DNA of 64,000 nucleotides from MED-G105 sp038522945 (GTDB taxonomy: Bacteria > Pseudomonadota > Alphaproteobacteria > Caulobacterales > Parvularculaceae): contig JBCBJV010000006.1 of the NCBI GenBank assembly GCA_038522945.1, positions 124,001 through 188,000 on the forward strand. The letters are read 5' to 3'. The translations under genes and the position numbers were made by a program. Numbering within the stretch: position 1 is the stretch's first letter; the number at the start of each line of letters is the position of its first letter. This document shows, one piece after another, positions 50,018 through 60,238 of the stretch. The notes beneath the pieces were generated by a model that did no database searches, was not told where the DNA came from, and saw nothing but the letters and a program-made list of their open reading frames with translations.

Positions 50018-51016
50018 CTAAAGGGCGGGTGCTGTGGCATCCGCCCTTTCTTTTTGGATCTCGTTCCAGGCTAACTGCAGAATATTGGCGGGAGTTTTCG
50101 TACCCTGCTCCGTCAACCGACGACGCCAGCCCCTCGCTCCTGGTCGACCGTGCATCAACCCGATCATATGCCGGACAACGTGATGTGCACTCCCGCCTTG
50201 TTCGACGTGCCTGCGCGTATAGCTATCCATGGCTTGAACAATCTCGCCTAAAACGGGTGGCGAATTTTTGCTGCCGAACATGACCCGATCCACATCCCGC
50301 AATATTCCCGGTGTTCCGTACGCGGCACGCCCGAGCATCACCCCATCAAAGGTGTCGAGATGGCCTCTCGCCTCATTGATGGTGCCAATGCCACCATTCA
50401 AAACAATCGTCAGCGCAGGCCAGCGCGCTTTCATGCGTGCAACGAGGCCATAGTCCAACGGCGGGATCTCGCGGTTTTCCTTCGGGCTTAACCCCTGCAA
50501 CCAAGCCTTTCGTGCGTGTACGATGAATGTGGTGCATCCCGCTGCTACCGCAAGCTCAATCAGGTTACTGAGGCTTTCTTCGGGGTCTTGATTATCAACG
50601 CCGATCCTGCATTTCACCGTAACCGGAACATCGACGACAGCTTTCATGGCAGCAATGCAATCCGCCACGATTTGCGGGGTTTGCATAAGACAGGCGCCAA
50701 ATGTCCCGGCTTTCACGCGGTCCGATGGGCACCCCACGTTTAAATTTACTTCATCATAACCAAATGCAACGCTCGCCTCAGCTGCTCGTGCCATCATCGC
50801 CGGGTCAGAACCGCCCAACTGAAGGGCCAACGGATGTTCGCAATCATCAAATCCAAGATGACGTTCCCGGTCCCCAAACACCGCTGCCTCAGCGACGATC
50901 ATTTCCGTATACAGACGCGCATGACGCGTCATTAGACGATGGAAGTAACGGCAGTGTCGGTCGGTGCCGTCCATCATGGGTGCGACACAAAATCGATGAA
51001 TTTGGATCTCAGTCAT
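50018..51016 (-). CDS. dusA: tRNA-dihydrouridine synthase DusA
   Basis: DusA reduces uridines at positions 20/20a of tRNA with FMN and NADPH. I use the ATG at 51016 (MTEIQIHRFCVAPMMDGTDR), giving 332 residues; a longer frame reaches 51067. Family features are CVAPMMDGTDRHCRYFHR, the catalytic Cys in NLNVGCPSDRVKAG, FIVHARKAWLQGLSPKENREIPPLDY, and the DGVMLGRAAYGTPGIL loop. The long R/H-rich C-terminus RHMIGLMHGRPGARGWRRRLTE is typical of DusA. Confidence 0.95.
   Translation of the reverse strand: MTEIQIHRFCVAPMMDGTDRHCRYFHRLMTRHARLYTEMIVAEAAVFGDRERHLGFDDCEHPLALQLGGSDPAMMARAAEASVAFGYDEVNLNVGCPSDRVKAGTFGACLMQTPQIVADCIAAMKAVVDVPVTVKCRIGVDNQDPEESLSNLIELAVAAGCTTFIVHARKAWLQGLSPKENREIPPLDYGLVARMKARWPALTIVLNGGIGTINEARGHLDTFDGVMLGRAAYGTPGILRDVDRVMFGSKNSPPVLGEIVQAMDSYTRRHVEQGGSAHHVVRHMIGLMHGRPGARGWRRRLTEQGTKTPANILQLAWNEIQKERADATAPAL
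50020..50056 (+). terminator. Intrinsic terminator of the TraB/GumN gene
   Basis: AAAGGGCGG-GTGC and GCAT-CCGCCCTTT form a long GC-rich stem around a TGTG loop, followed by CTTTTT on the plus strand. The stem overlaps the last codons of the convergent dusA gene (stop at 50018-50020), so it may serve both directions. Confidence 0.85.
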
Positions 51017-51273
51017 GAATACTGGCTCAAAACGACACAAACTCTTAGCGAGACTTAGTTTCCTCAATTTACACTCTCTTGCCCGTGCACTGGAACGAGA
51101 TCAAGAGCGAGATCAAGTGGGGAACACAGCATCAAGACACTCTTCAGAAAAGCCAATGGACGCCAGGCTGTTTTCGGTTCGGGTTTACACTCAAAACCCC
51201 GCCCAGGATCCTGCACCTTTAGCACCAGACCGCTTCCCGATTAATGTAGGAACAATAGGATCCATTACGGTCC

Positions 51274-52335
51274 CTAGCAGACGAACCAGGCCTGCGAGTG
51301 GCTGGAACGGAGCTTGTCGCACCAACCATCCAAAACCTCTGTCGGCACGAGGCTAACAAGACAGCCGCCAAAGCCGCCACCAGTTAACCGCGATCCGAGC
51401 GCGCCAAACTCGATGGCATCGTGGACAAGGGCATCGATTTCAGGTGTCGACATTTCGAAGTCATTGCGCATGGAGGCGTGACTTTCACTCATCAGTCTAC
51501 CGACCAGCATCAGGTTGTCTTGCTTTAGTGCGTCCACAGTGGCGAGAACACGCCGATGCTCTGTCACACAGTGTCTGGCGCGCCTCTTTACATCATCGGG
51601 TACAGATAGATCAGCGACGTCCGCTTCACTTAACGAACAGAGATCTCTCCCTCCGGCAGCCTCTTTGGCTTGGTGACACTCCTGCGTACGCTCGCGGTAG
51701 CGCCCGTCGGAGAGCTTACGATGCTGCCCGGAGTGAACAACTGCGAAATGGAACTGATCCGGTAAGGGAACAAGGCTAAATTCAAGGGTTATTGTGTCAA
51801 GCGCCAGCGCTTGATCGGGCTGCCCAACAGCGACGGCCATTTGATCCATAATCCCGCACGGCATCCCGATAAACTCGTGTTCAACCCGTTGGGCCAAAAG
51901 GGCGATCTCCACGTCAGAAATCTTTGAAGCGGCTTGATCTCTTACCGCTTTCAGGATCGCCACAATCAATGCCGCCGAAGACGATAATCCGGCCCCATCG
52001 GGGATGGTCGAAGACACAAGCAGGTTGAGGCCACCGGCGAATAGGCCTGTTTGATTGGCGAGGGCCACTGCCCCCAAGGCATAATCAGCCCAATGACCTT
52101 TCTTGGCGTCTCCCAAGCGGAAGTTTTCGACGGAATCAAAACGTTCAGAAGCGATGAGCACTCGGTCATCGGGCCGTGGACTGATCGCAACGGTCAGCCC
52201 CACAGGTAGTGCCATAGGCAGCACCATCCCGCCATTATAGTCAATGTGTTCACCGATCAAGTTTACCCGCCCGGGGGCTGTCGCCACAGCCGTCGGGACC
52301 TCACCAAAACGGTCTTCAAATGCCGTGATCACCAT
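51274..52335 (-). CDS. galK: Galactokinase
   Basis: GalK phosphorylates galactose at C1, entering the Leloir route. The 353-residue product has the galactose motif GRVNLIGEHIDYNGGMVLPMAL, the ATP motif GAGLSSSAALIVAIL, and the C-terminal LTGGGFGGCLVSLV. The catalytic Asp is expected in the CGIMDQMAVAVG segment. Its ATG directly follows the galT stop, so galT and galK form an operon. No galE or mutarotase gene is in the window. Confidence 0.96.
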   Translation of the reverse strand: MVITAFEDRFGEVPTAVATAPGRVNLIGEHIDYNGGMVLPMALPVGLTVAISPRPDDRVLIASERFDSVENFRLGDAKKGHWADYALGAVALANQTGLFAGGLNLLVSSTIPDGAGLSSSAALIVAILKAVRDQAASKISDVEIALLAQRVEHEFIGMPCGIMDQMAVAVGQPDQALALDTITLEFSLVPLPDQFHFAVVHSGQHRKLSDGRYRERTQECHQAKEAAGGRDLCSLSEADVADLSVPDDVKRRARHCVTEHRRVLATVDALKQDNLMLVGRLMSESHASMRNDFEMSTPEIDALVHDAIEFGALGSRLTGGGFGGCLVSLVPTEVLDGWCDKLRSSHSQAWFVC

Positions 52336-53418
52336 CTAGAGTGCTCGCAGGATATCTGCAGCACGCTCCGGCATCACATCAACGGTCATCACGCTCGTAT
52401 GCTGTTCAACAGAGGCAAGAAACTTTACTCGATCCGGTGCGCGCAAGATGGGATAAAACTGTGCTGTGAAATGGAAGTTAGCAGGCCCATTTATTGGTGC
52501 TGCATGCAGACCTAACATGTAAGCGGTGGCCCGGCCAAAATATTCATCATACCGACGGGTAATATCGCCAAGTAGAAAGGCAAATGCATCGAGCGCTTCT
52601 TCATTGAAATCCCAAGGTCCCCCCACGCATTCACCAGGCGCAATCCACGTTTCAAAAGGAAACCTTGCATAGGGCATACAGATCGCCCGCATTGGCCCTT
52701 CCTCGGCGACGCCAAACTCTGGCGCGAACTGTGCCAAGTCTTTAGCAAGATCATACCCCTCATCGAATGCCAAAACAGCAGCGCTTTGCGGCTGAGGCAC
52801 AAAAGGAAACCCGTAAATCTGTCCATGAGGGTGATGCAGCGTTACGCCGACCTCATCGCCGCGACTTTCGAACGGAAGTACGAAGGCACATCCCATATCA
52901 AAAAGCGCTTGATACCGATCAATCCACGCCGCAACCAATAGACGCCTGCGCTCCTGACCGATCGTCGCGAGACTACCTTCGCTTTCGGGTGAATAAACAA
53001 CCACCTCGCAGCGTCCCCGTGCGCTCTTCGAAGTCAAGCCTTTGATGGGCGAGGCATCCGATGCCTCTGGGTGAAAACTGGTGAACTTGTTCTCAAAGAC
53101 AGCAAGTTCAAAATCTGTGAACGGAATTTCAGTTGCCGGTTGGCCGGGTACGGACGGTGCCAAGGGATTGGCTGCGGCCGCCGGTTTGTAAGTTCGGTTT
53201 TGGCGATGTGCTGCATAGACACTCCATTCGCGACGAAGCGGATGCCAGCGAAGCTCGCCTCCCTTCGCGATCTCGTCAGCGCTTTCGGGCAAAGCAATTT
53301 CTTCATGAGCTGCATAGCCGTACAGAAACAAGTCACGTCCATCCGCTTTGGTATAGCCGCGCCGGTAGACAGTTTTGCCTTCTATCTGGGTTTCTAACTC
53401 AGCGACGTGATCGGTCAT
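52336..53418 (-). CDS. galT: Galactose-1-phosphate uridylyltransferase
   Basis: GalT exchanges UMP between UDP-glucose and galactose-1-phosphate. The 360-residue product has the family N-terminus RWHPLRREWSVYAAHRQNRTYKP and the nucleophile motif HHPHGQIYGFPFVP, where the HPHGQ His forms the covalent UMP intermediate. The metal sites of E. coli GalT are partly visible. It lies 98 bases downstream of the alpha-galactosidase gene and immediately upstream of galK, all leftward. Confidence 0.95.
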   Translation of the reverse strand: MTDHVAELETQIEGKTVYRRGYTKADGRDLFLYGYAAHEEIALPESADEIAKGGELRWHPLRREWSVYAAHRQNRTYKPAAAANPLAPSVPGQPATEIPFTDFELAVFENKFTSFHPEASDASPIKGLTSKSARGRCEVVVYSPESEGSLATIGQERRRLLVAAWIDRYQALFDMGCAFVLPFESRGDEVGVTLHHPHGQIYGFPFVPQPQSAAVLAFDEGYDLAKDLAQFAPEFGVAEEGPMRAICMPYARFPFETWIAPGECVGGPWDFNEEALDAFAFLLGDITRRYDEYFGRATAYMLGLHAAPINGPANFHFTAQFYPILRAPDRVKFLASVEQHTSVMTVDVMPERAADILRAL

Positions 53419-53516
53419 CGGAATTGAGCCTTTCGAAGGGAAATCGGCGACACCGCACTTTCAGCGACCAGAAGAATGTTAAGGGGATCCTGAGAGTTCG
53501 GCAGCAGGCGCAAATC

Positions 53517-55772
53517 CTACACCGCCTGAAAGTGATAGACGATACAGCTTTCTGGATACATCAAAGGAAGCTGAAATCCGTGCACTAACAGCGCTTCGCC
53601 GGAGAACTCGCTCCCCTCACCTAAAAGGTCTGCCGCTTCAACAATCGACGGCGATGTGACAGAGAAATTCGAAGTCGGCCAGACGATTTTGACGCGATAG
53701 CGTTTTGTTTCGTCGAGACCGGCAAAGCGGAACCGCCCGGGCAGCGTCGTATTGTGCCCGCTCGTTTTGGCGCACGAAAACAATGCTTCATTACAATCCA
53801 GGGCGATCACACCGACCATATTGAGGTAATCGGAGGAATCAAGGCGCACAAACTTTCCGCCGTGAATGAGATGCCGATACTTTTTGTGGAGCGCGACTCC
53901 TTCCCGTAGCGTCTCCAAGTCCGCTTCAAATTCCTCAAAAAGATTGAGCTCAAGTCCCATATGCCCAAAGAGAGCTGTGGCCGCGCGAAACTCCATGTTC
54001 AATTCGCGCCGGGTAATGTGACAGGTTCTCGGCCCCACATGACTCCCGAGGATTTTAAGAGGGAAAAAGTAACTTGCCCCCCGTTGGATGCGTTGCCGAT
54101 CGAGGGCATCGTTTGAATCTGATAGCCAAATACGATCGGTATACCGAAGAACACCATAATCTGTTCGTGCACCACCCGATGAGCAGGTCTCAATCTCCAG
54201 CTCTTCATGAGCGTCGCGCAACCGTTTCATAAGCGCATAAACGGCACGAGTTTGCCGGTTGATGACACCGCGCCCTGCACTTGCAGGATGGTTGATCTCC
54301 CGATTCATATCCCATTTGATATAGCTGACATCGTTTAGCTTAACGATTTCGCTGATGCAATTGAAGAGGTACTCTGAGACCTCAGGGCGGGTTAGATCTA
54401 GCGTGTACTGATTACGGAACGGAACTTGCTCAACGCCTCGCGCTTCTAGGATCCAGTCAGGGTGTGCACGGAACAAATCACTATCGGGATTGACCATTTC
54501 CGGTTCGAACCAGATCCCAAACTCCATCCCGAGCGCCCGGACCCGGTCGACGAGGGGTTTCAACCCATTTGGATAAACTTCTTTGGAGACATACCAGTCC
54601 CCCAGGCCAGCTTTGTCATTTCGCCGAGCGCCGAACCAGCCATCGTCCAGAACGAAGCGTTCTGCTCCAACCCAAGCCGCCTTCTCTGCTAACGCCAGCA
54701 AGCGATCTTCGGAGTGATCAAAATATACCGCTTCCCAAGTATTGTAGTGGACAGGTCTCGGCTTGTTTGAAATTCGACCATCTAATACTCTTCCAGCAAC
54801 ATGGTCGTGGAACTGCTGCGAAAGGCGATTTAAACCGTGGTCTGATCTTGCCGCATATAGCACTGGCGTCGTATAGGCTTCTCCCTCATTCAGTTGAAGC
54901 TCACCGGGATAAAACAACTCGCCCATCTGGACAAATGCACGTCCGTCTGAATGACGATCGGCCCTTACGCGGTTATTCCCGCTCCATCCCAAATGAAACC
55001 CAACAGCTGTCCCGGACTTCTCACTCGTGAACTCAGTCATAGCGATAAGCCCCGGAAAGTTATCGTGACTCGTGCGACCGCTCTTATTTTCCCGGAGATA
55101 ACTTCCTCTGAACGCGGAGATGTTCTCGGTTTGGAACTCCATGGCCCAACGGCCGGCAAACCCCATTAGCTTCGTCAAGCGTCTTTCTAATGGCAAGCAC
55201 GGGACAGAACACCAGTCGATGGTTACCGGGGCATCGCCGAGATTGGTAATGGATGTGCTCGCTTCAAGAACATGGCTGATTGGATCAAGGCAAAAATCGT
55301 ATTGTGCGCGAAGCTGTGTGTTCGGATCATCGCAGATGATGGTGGCCGATTGCGCAGGGCTTTTTTGGAGCCCGCTGACCCGAAAAATCGCGGCCCAGTC
55401 AGTACTGTTACGATGGGCAATAAACCCCGGCGGACCAGGAACCGCAGCGCCCAATTCATTTGATAGCGAAGGCGCGACATCAATTTCTGCCCCTCCGTGC
55501 GCCCACTGACGAACTGACAAGAGCGCGAGTTCCTCAGGCGTCGTGTTTTTAAGGCAAGGCCCCCAATAGAGGATCCGCGGCCGCTCACCTTGTTCCACCT
55601 CCAGAATGAATTCGGTTTCATCCGTTCTCAGAACAAGGAACTGGGACTGGTAAGTGTCTGGTGTGTTTTCCGGGCGGACAATCTGGACCAGTGCTGATCG
55701 TTGGGCCCCATCGCCAGCTACCTGCCCAACCTGCTCGTCCATTTTCGTGCTTTTTGTATTTGGTGATGTCAT
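53517..55772 (-). CDS. GH36 alpha-galactosidase
   Basis: A 751-residue retaining alpha-galactosidase. The predicted nucleophile is Asp488 in YIKWDMNR and the acid/base is Asp552 in WLSDSNDALDR. Other GH36 landmarks are FVLDDGWFGARRND (375-386), GIWFEPEMVNPDS and CSSGGARTDYGVLRYTDRIW. No signal peptide is seen, so hydrolysis would be cytoplasmic or the enzyme is periplasmic by another route. Substrates likely include melibiose, raffinose or galactomannan fragments. It precedes galT and galK and is divergent from the AraC gene. Confidence 0.93.
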   Translation of the reverse strand: MTSPNTKSTKMDEQVGQVAGDGAQRSALVQIVRPENTPDTYQSQFLVLRTDETEFILEVEQGERPRILYWGPCLKNTTPEELALLSVRQWAHGGAEIDVAPSLSNELGAAVPGPPGFIAHRNSTDWAAIFRVSGLQKSPAQSATIICDDPNTQLRAQYDFCLDPISHVLEASTSITNLGDAPVTIDWCSVPCLPLERRLTKLMGFAGRWAMEFQTENISAFRGSYLRENKSGRTSHDNFPGLIAMTEFTSEKSGTAVGFHLGWSGNNRVRADRHSDGRAFVQMGELFYPGELQLNEGEAYTTPVLYAARSDHGLNRLSQQFHDHVAGRVLDGRISNKPRPVHYNTWEAVYFDHSEDRLLALAEKAAWVGAERFVLDDGWFGARRNDKAGLGDWYVSKEVYPNGLKPLVDRVRALGMEFGIWFEPEMVNPDSDLFRAHPDWILEARGVEQVPFRNQYTLDLTRPEVSEYLFNCISEIVKLNDVSYIKWDMNREINHPASAGRGVINRQTRAVYALMKRLRDAHEELEIETCSSGGARTDYGVLRYTDRIWLSDSNDALDRQRIQRGASYFFPLKILGSHVGPRTCHITRRELNMEFRAATALFGHMGLELNLFEEFEADLETLREGVALHKKYRHLIHGGKFVRLDSSDYLNMVGVIALDCNEALFSCAKTSGHNTTLPGRFRFAGLDETKRYRVKIVWPTSNFSVTSPSIVEAADLLGEGSEFSGEALLVHGFQLPLMYPESCIVYHFQAV

Positions 55773-55884
55773 CGCAGTATCGATATGTTTCAGTATTCGA
55801 CATGGCCAGCAATTTCACATGCCCTCAATTGCCATATGGGCATGACCCGCTCCTATGAACAACCCAGTCTAGACCTGTCACCGT

Positions 55885-56823
55885 ATGGTAGGTCAGGGCA
55901 ATGTGAAGGTCGAATTTGGGACGCGGATGTGTTATTTGGTCGTCCAAAATTGCTTGATTGGGCAGGCACTGACGACGGGCTCTCGCTCAGGGAATTTGAC
56001 CACCGCACCTATGGAAGAAAGCACCTTTTTCGTCAGGAACATGTCGGTGTCGCCAATCGGCGGCATTCGCATCGCTTGTTTTGTCAAAAATGGCGCTGGC
56101 GTCCTCACGAGAACACGTATCTTACCGCACTACACCCTGGTCTATGTTTTGCGCGGCGACGGCTTCTATGAGGACGAGAACGGCTATGAAACTGACGTGA
56201 GGCCGGGCGACGCTGTTCTCGTCCAACCTGGGCTCGAACACTGGTATGGACCGCCAGCAGATGAGCGGTGGGACGAACTTTACTTGGTATTCGAAGGGCC
56301 AGTTTTTGATCTCTGGCGAAAGGAAGGGTGTTTCGACACCACCGAACCGGTGATCCCGCTTCATCCGACTGACTATTGGCTTGATCGTTTCAAGCAGGCC
56401 ATTGGCGACAACAATGATGGCGATCCTGTTAAGATGATGGCGGAGGCAATGCGTATGCAGAGACTCTTGATGGATATTCAGCATGCCTCGCGGGAGAGTC
56501 GCGAAGCAGACATCAAATGGCTTGAATCAGCTAAGGCCGCTCTTGAAACCTATGAACGTCCTCAAGATGCCGCTGACAGTATGAGCATCGCTTATGAAGC
56601 CTTCCGCAAGAAGTTTCGGCGTCTTTCAGGCATTCCTCCGGGCAAATACCGCATTGCAGTAACGATGGAACGCGCGTGCCATTTACTGAGTAGTAGCTCG
56701 CAAACTCTCCGTGAGATTGCTGATGAGTTAGGTTATTGCGACGAGTATCATTTCAGCAAACAATTCAGCAAAACCATCGGCTGGTCTCCACGCGAGTACC
56801 GAGCGCGAACACCTTCACGCTAA
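55885..56823 (+). CDS. AraC-family regulator of the galactoside locus
   Basis: A transcription factor with an N-terminal cupin-like sensor (ILPHYTLVYVLRGDGFYEDENGYETDVRPGDAVLVQPGLEHWY) and a C-terminal AraC/XylS double HTH, RLSGIPPGKYRIAVTMERACHLLSSSSQTLREIADELGYCDEYHFSKQFSKTIGWSPREYR. The open frame is 312 residues; the true start is uncertain, because ATGs at 55885, 55927, 56011 and 56041 are possible and none has a good ribosome binding site. It is divergent from the GH36 gene and upstream of the TonB receptor, so it likely senses galactosides and activates both arms. Confidence 0.9.
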   Translation: MVGQGNVKVEFGTRMCYLVVQNCLIGQALTTGSRSGNLTTAPMEESTFFVRNMSVSPIGGIRIACFVKNGAGVLTRTRILPHYTLVYVLRGDGFYEDENGYETDVRPGDAVLVQPGLEHWYGPPADERWDELYLVFEGPVFDLWRKEGCFDTTEPVIPLHPTDYWLDRFKQAIGDNNDGDPVKMMAEAMRMQRLLMDIQHASRESREADIKWLESAKAALETYERPQDAADSMSIAYEAFRKKFRRLSGIPPGKYRIAVTMERACHLLSSSSQTLREIADELGYCDEYHFSKQFSKTIGWSPREYRARTPSR

Positions 56824-57133
56824 GCCCCGCTATTTTGCACTTTTGTCGCCGGCCGTTGTACGGACTTTTCTAGGATTGTCTGAGGTGCCCATAAAGTCTG
56901 AATTGCAACACCTACGATTCCGGCGACGGCCTGTTCCCAAAAAACACATGCGACGCCATACGCCCCATGGCCGCTAAAAACGGCTTCGTAAACTATGCCC
57001 TACGACAATTTTGTCGGGAGGAAAGCCAGCCATTAAGCCGCCAAAAATGGAGCGGCATCGACCGTCAAGCACGGCCGAACTGGTGAAAATAAATGGCGCA
57101 ACAAAACAAGAGTGCGCCTGAAGGAGAGGAAAC
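56824..57133. other. Upstream region of the TonB receptor gene with an inverted repeat
   Basis: A 310-base gap with no gene. At 57003-57016 it contains CGACAA-TT-TTGTCG, a possible operator, and near 57120 a strong AAGGAGAGG ribosome binding site of the receptor gene. Confidence 0.5.
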
Positions 57134-60004
57134 ATGAGACTTCTGAGGGGTTTTCTATTGAGCTCCGCGACCGTTGCCCTGATGCCGGTCACCAACGCCA
57201 TCGCGCAAGATGAAGCAACTGACGAGATCGTCGTCACGGGCATTAGAGGTTCCCTACAACAGTCCCTCGATGTCAAACGTGGATCGGAACAAGTTGTTGA
57301 CGCGATCTCCGCAGAAGATGTCGGGAAGTTCCCAGATACTAACCTTGCCGAAGCACTGCAGCGAATCACCGGCGTCGCCATCGATCGGTCCGGCGGTGAA
57401 GGCCAGTTCATTACTGTTCGTGGCCTTGGACCAGAATTTAACGCCGTCACCCTCAATGGCCGCACACTCGCAACCGACAATCCGGGGCGGGAATTCTCAT
57501 TTGATGTTCTGTCATCGGATGTTCTTCAGCGCGCGGAAGTCTACAAGACGTCAACGCCCAATCTACAGTCAGGCGGGATCGGCGCGCTTGTAAATATCGT
57601 GACCGCGCGCCCGCTTGAGACGGGAACATCATTCTCAGCGAATGCCGCAGGTCTCTACGATACCTTGCGTGACGAGTTCAGCCCGCAGTTTTCAGGCGTT
57701 GGCTCGTGGCGAAACGACGATGCAACGATTGGCTTTCTCCTTGGCGCCTCCTACAGTAATCGACGTGCGCAAGAAGACTCGTCCTTCACAAACGGCTTTG
57801 CCCTTCGAACCGGCGACACCACAATTGCAGCACCGGAATCGTCCGCTGGCTTAACGATGGCAGATTTAGGCGAGTTGCCTGATGGCGCACGTGTTCAACA
57901 GCAAGTTGTTCACCGTCGTGATGTTCAGGATCGTGAGCGTTTGACGATCAATGCAACGGGACAGATCTCTGACGGTGACCGGTTCACGTTCACCTTAGAC
58001 GGCCTATACACCAGCTTTGACGTTGATTCGTTTGCAACGGAGTTTTCAGGCTTCTTCAGTCCGCCGTTCATTGATCCTCAACTCGACGAAAACGGCACGG
58101 TCATTTCGTTCAGCCGTCCTGGCGAAGATTTTCTTGCCCGCAACCCCGACCTTGCTGGAGTGACCGGCCCTTCCCAGAACGACAATGTGATCAACGCGCC
58201 AAACGATCGTGACGCGGAGACTTTTGCGATCGGCGGCAACTTTGATTGGGATCTCACCAGCGCGTTTAATGCAGAGCTCGATATCGCCTATTCGCGTGCC
58301 ACACGTGAGAGCGTGAACCCATTCGTGGTGCTTGGGGCACTCGCCCCTGCCTCGCCGCTCATTGAATCAGTGAGCAATGACGGCATTTCCACCATTACAA
58401 ACATTGTTGGCGCAACCGATACTTCTATCCAGCGTCTGCACTTTGTGAACGTCACGCGCACGGAAGTGGAAGACGAAATCTTCGAAGCGAAGTTCAATGG
58501 TACTTGGACGATTGATCGAGGTTTCCTGCAAGACATCTCCTTCGGCGGTTTCTTCACTGACCGGGAAAAAGGGCAGGATCAATTTGATAACTTCTCACCA
58601 ACCCAAGGCGCCGGGATCTTCTGCGCATATTGTGGGTACACCGTGGACTTTGACGACAGCATCCTGTCGGAATTCTCATTCGACGGCTTCCTTGATGGCG
58701 TTGATGGAGCAAATACGGTTCCAGCGGCAACCCTTACTTCGTCCTTCGAGGCGGCATTCGCCGCTCTAAACGACCCTGCAAACATCGCAGATCCAAACCG
58801 GACAGGCCGATCTACAATAGGTGACGATGAACTTCTCGCCCGCCAAGCAGCAGCCGGAAACTCAATCTTCGGCTTCTTTGAGCCGGACTTTAATCCGGCA
58901 GCCAGCTTCGCAGTCGACGAAACGGTGTACGCGACCTACTTTAACACCCAGTGGGGCGGTGACTTCGACGGGGAACTGCCCTGGTCAGCGAACCTCGGCT
59001 TCCGCGTCGCAATTACAGAAACGACCTCCACAGGCGTAGACCAACCGGTCATTGAATTCCGCGAATCAGTTGGTGATACGCAGCTTTCGCCGATCTTTGG
59101 GCCTGCGACAACTGTTTCTATCGATAACCGCTACGTAAACTTCCTACCGTCGTTCAATCTGAAAGTTGAACCTACGGAAAACACTGTCGTAAGGTTGGCC
59201 TACTCCGAAACAGTAACGCGTCCGACACTGACAGAACTCGGTGTTGCCAATTCGTTCGGCGGACGATCAAATGCACCCACATCAACCGGTGGCAATCCCT
59301 TCCTCGAAGCCTTTGAATCGACGAACTACGATGTCTCATTCGAATATTACTTCGGTGATACGGGCTTCTTCGGGATCCAAGGCTTCCATAAGGAGTTTGA
59401 CAACTTCATCGAGTCTCAAACTCTTCCTGTGCCAGGCGTGGTCGTTATTCCAGCAGGCAATGCAGGAAATACAACGGGTGCAGATCTTCCGATAAATGTG
59501 GATTTCCAGGATACACGGGATCGGAATGGCGAAACGGGCTCCATCACTGGTGTCGAATTGGCATTCCAGATGGCATTCGAAAGCCTGCCTGCCCCGTGGG
59601 ACGGCTTTGGCACACAGCTGAACTACACATATGTCACGAGCGAAATCGATCGCCAGGAAGGCACGCCGGTTGCCGATTGCGACTACAATGGCCTGTCTCC
59701 GCACTCGTTTAACGCAACTGGCTTCTATGAAAAAGGACCACTGCAAGCACGGCTCTCCTACAACTATCGGGATGAGTTCCTCTTCCAGTGCTTCTCAAAT
59801 TTCTCTGAGCCACGACAGCGCGAAGCGTTTGGCCAGTTGGATTTCTCCACGGCATTCGACATCAACGATAACTTCCAGGTCTATGCGGAAGGGATCAACA
59901 TAACCGGCTCTGACACCCGTGACTTCTCGAGATTTTCTAATCGCTTCCTGACATATTCACGGACCGGGTCGCGCTATCTCGTCGGCGTTCGGGCAAAATT
60001 CTAG
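57134..60004 (+). CDS. TonB-dependent outer-membrane receptor
   Basis: A 956-residue receptor with a signal peptide (about 1-25). The mature N-terminus has a TonB-box-like EIVVTGIRGSLQQSLDVKR, then the plug domain with DAISAEDVGKFPDTNLAEALQRITGVAIDR, FITVRGLGPEFNAVTLNGR and QRAEVYKTSTPNLQSGGIGALVNIVTARP. The 22-strand beta barrel fills the rest, ending in the aromatic YLVGVRAKF typical of outer-membrane barrels. The subgroup resembles carbohydrate-uptake receptors of Caulobacter and Xanthomonas. Its place in the locus suggests uptake of galactosides or galacto-oligosaccharides. Confidence 0.92.
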   Translation: MRLLRGFLLSSATVALMPVTNAIAQDEATDEIVVTGIRGSLQQSLDVKRGSEQVVDAISAEDVGKFPDTNLAEALQRITGVAIDRSGGEGQFITVRGLGPEFNAVTLNGRTLATDNPGREFSFDVLSSDVLQRAEVYKTSTPNLQSGGIGALVNIVTARPLETGTSFSANAAGLYDTLRDEFSPQFSGVGSWRNDDATIGFLLGASYSNRRAQEDSSFTNGFALRTGDTTIAAPESSAGLTMADLGELPDGARVQQQVVHRRDVQDRERLTINATGQISDGDRFTFTLDGLYTSFDVDSFATEFSGFFSPPFIDPQLDENGTVISFSRPGEDFLARNPDLAGVTGPSQNDNVINAPNDRDAETFAIGGNFDWDLTSAFNAELDIAYSRATRESVNPFVVLGALAPASPLIESVSNDGISTITNIVGATDTSIQRLHFVNVTRTEVEDEIFEAKFNGTWTIDRGFLQDISFGGFFTDREKGQDQFDNFSPTQGAGIFCAYCGYTVDFDDSILSEFSFDGFLDGVDGANTVPAATLTSSFEAAFAALNDPANIADPNRTGRSTIGDDELLARQAAAGNSIFGFFEPDFNPAASFAVDETVYATYFNTQWGGDFDGELPWSANLGFRVAITETTSTGVDQPVIEFRESVGDTQLSPIFGPATTVSIDNRYVNFLPSFNLKVEPTENTVVRLAYSETVTRPTLTELGVANSFGGRSNAPTSTGGNPFLEAFESTNYDVSFEYYFGDTGFFGIQGFHKEFDNFIESQTLPVPGVVVIPAGNAGNTTGADLPINVDFQDTRDRNGETGSITGVELAFQMAFESLPAPWDGFGTQLNYTYVTSEIDRQEGTPVADCDYNGLSPHSFNATGFYEKGPLQARLSYNYRDEFLFQCFSNFSEPRQREAFGQLDFSTAFDINDNFQVYAEGINITGSDTRDFSRFSNRFLTYSRTGSRYLVGVRAKF

Positions 60005-60061
60005 TGCCTGGCTTCATCCCAAACTTCCCTGCGGGGAATACCGGAAATGAGCACCAAAGTT

Positions 60062-60130
60062 AAGAACGTAACCCTCCCTAACGTTCTTTCCTAAGAGAGG
60101 CGGTACGGTCACGAGCCGTATCGCCTTTTT
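60062..60130 (+). terminator. Two hairpins after the TonB receptor gene
   Basis: AAGAACGT and ACGTTCTT pair at 60062-60088 with an 11-base loop. A second stem, AGGCGGTACGG with CCGTATCGCCT (60098-60122 region), is followed by TTTTT, the form of an intrinsic terminator. The latter is the better candidate. Expression of the following GH42 gene may therefore come from readthrough or its own promoter. Confidence 0.65.
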
Positions 60131-60238
60131 CGTCCGAAGCACCTGAGCTACCGCCGTTCACCCAATGCGCAAGACGGTGGCAAAAACGTGATCCAATCGA
60201 TAGTGCTTACGGAAGGCAATTTGGAGCGGAATGGAAGA

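Noticed and set aside
51015..51356. Rightward open frame in the dusA-galK gap
   Set aside because: It overlaps the ends of both real genes, has no start signal, and its composition is like random sequence.
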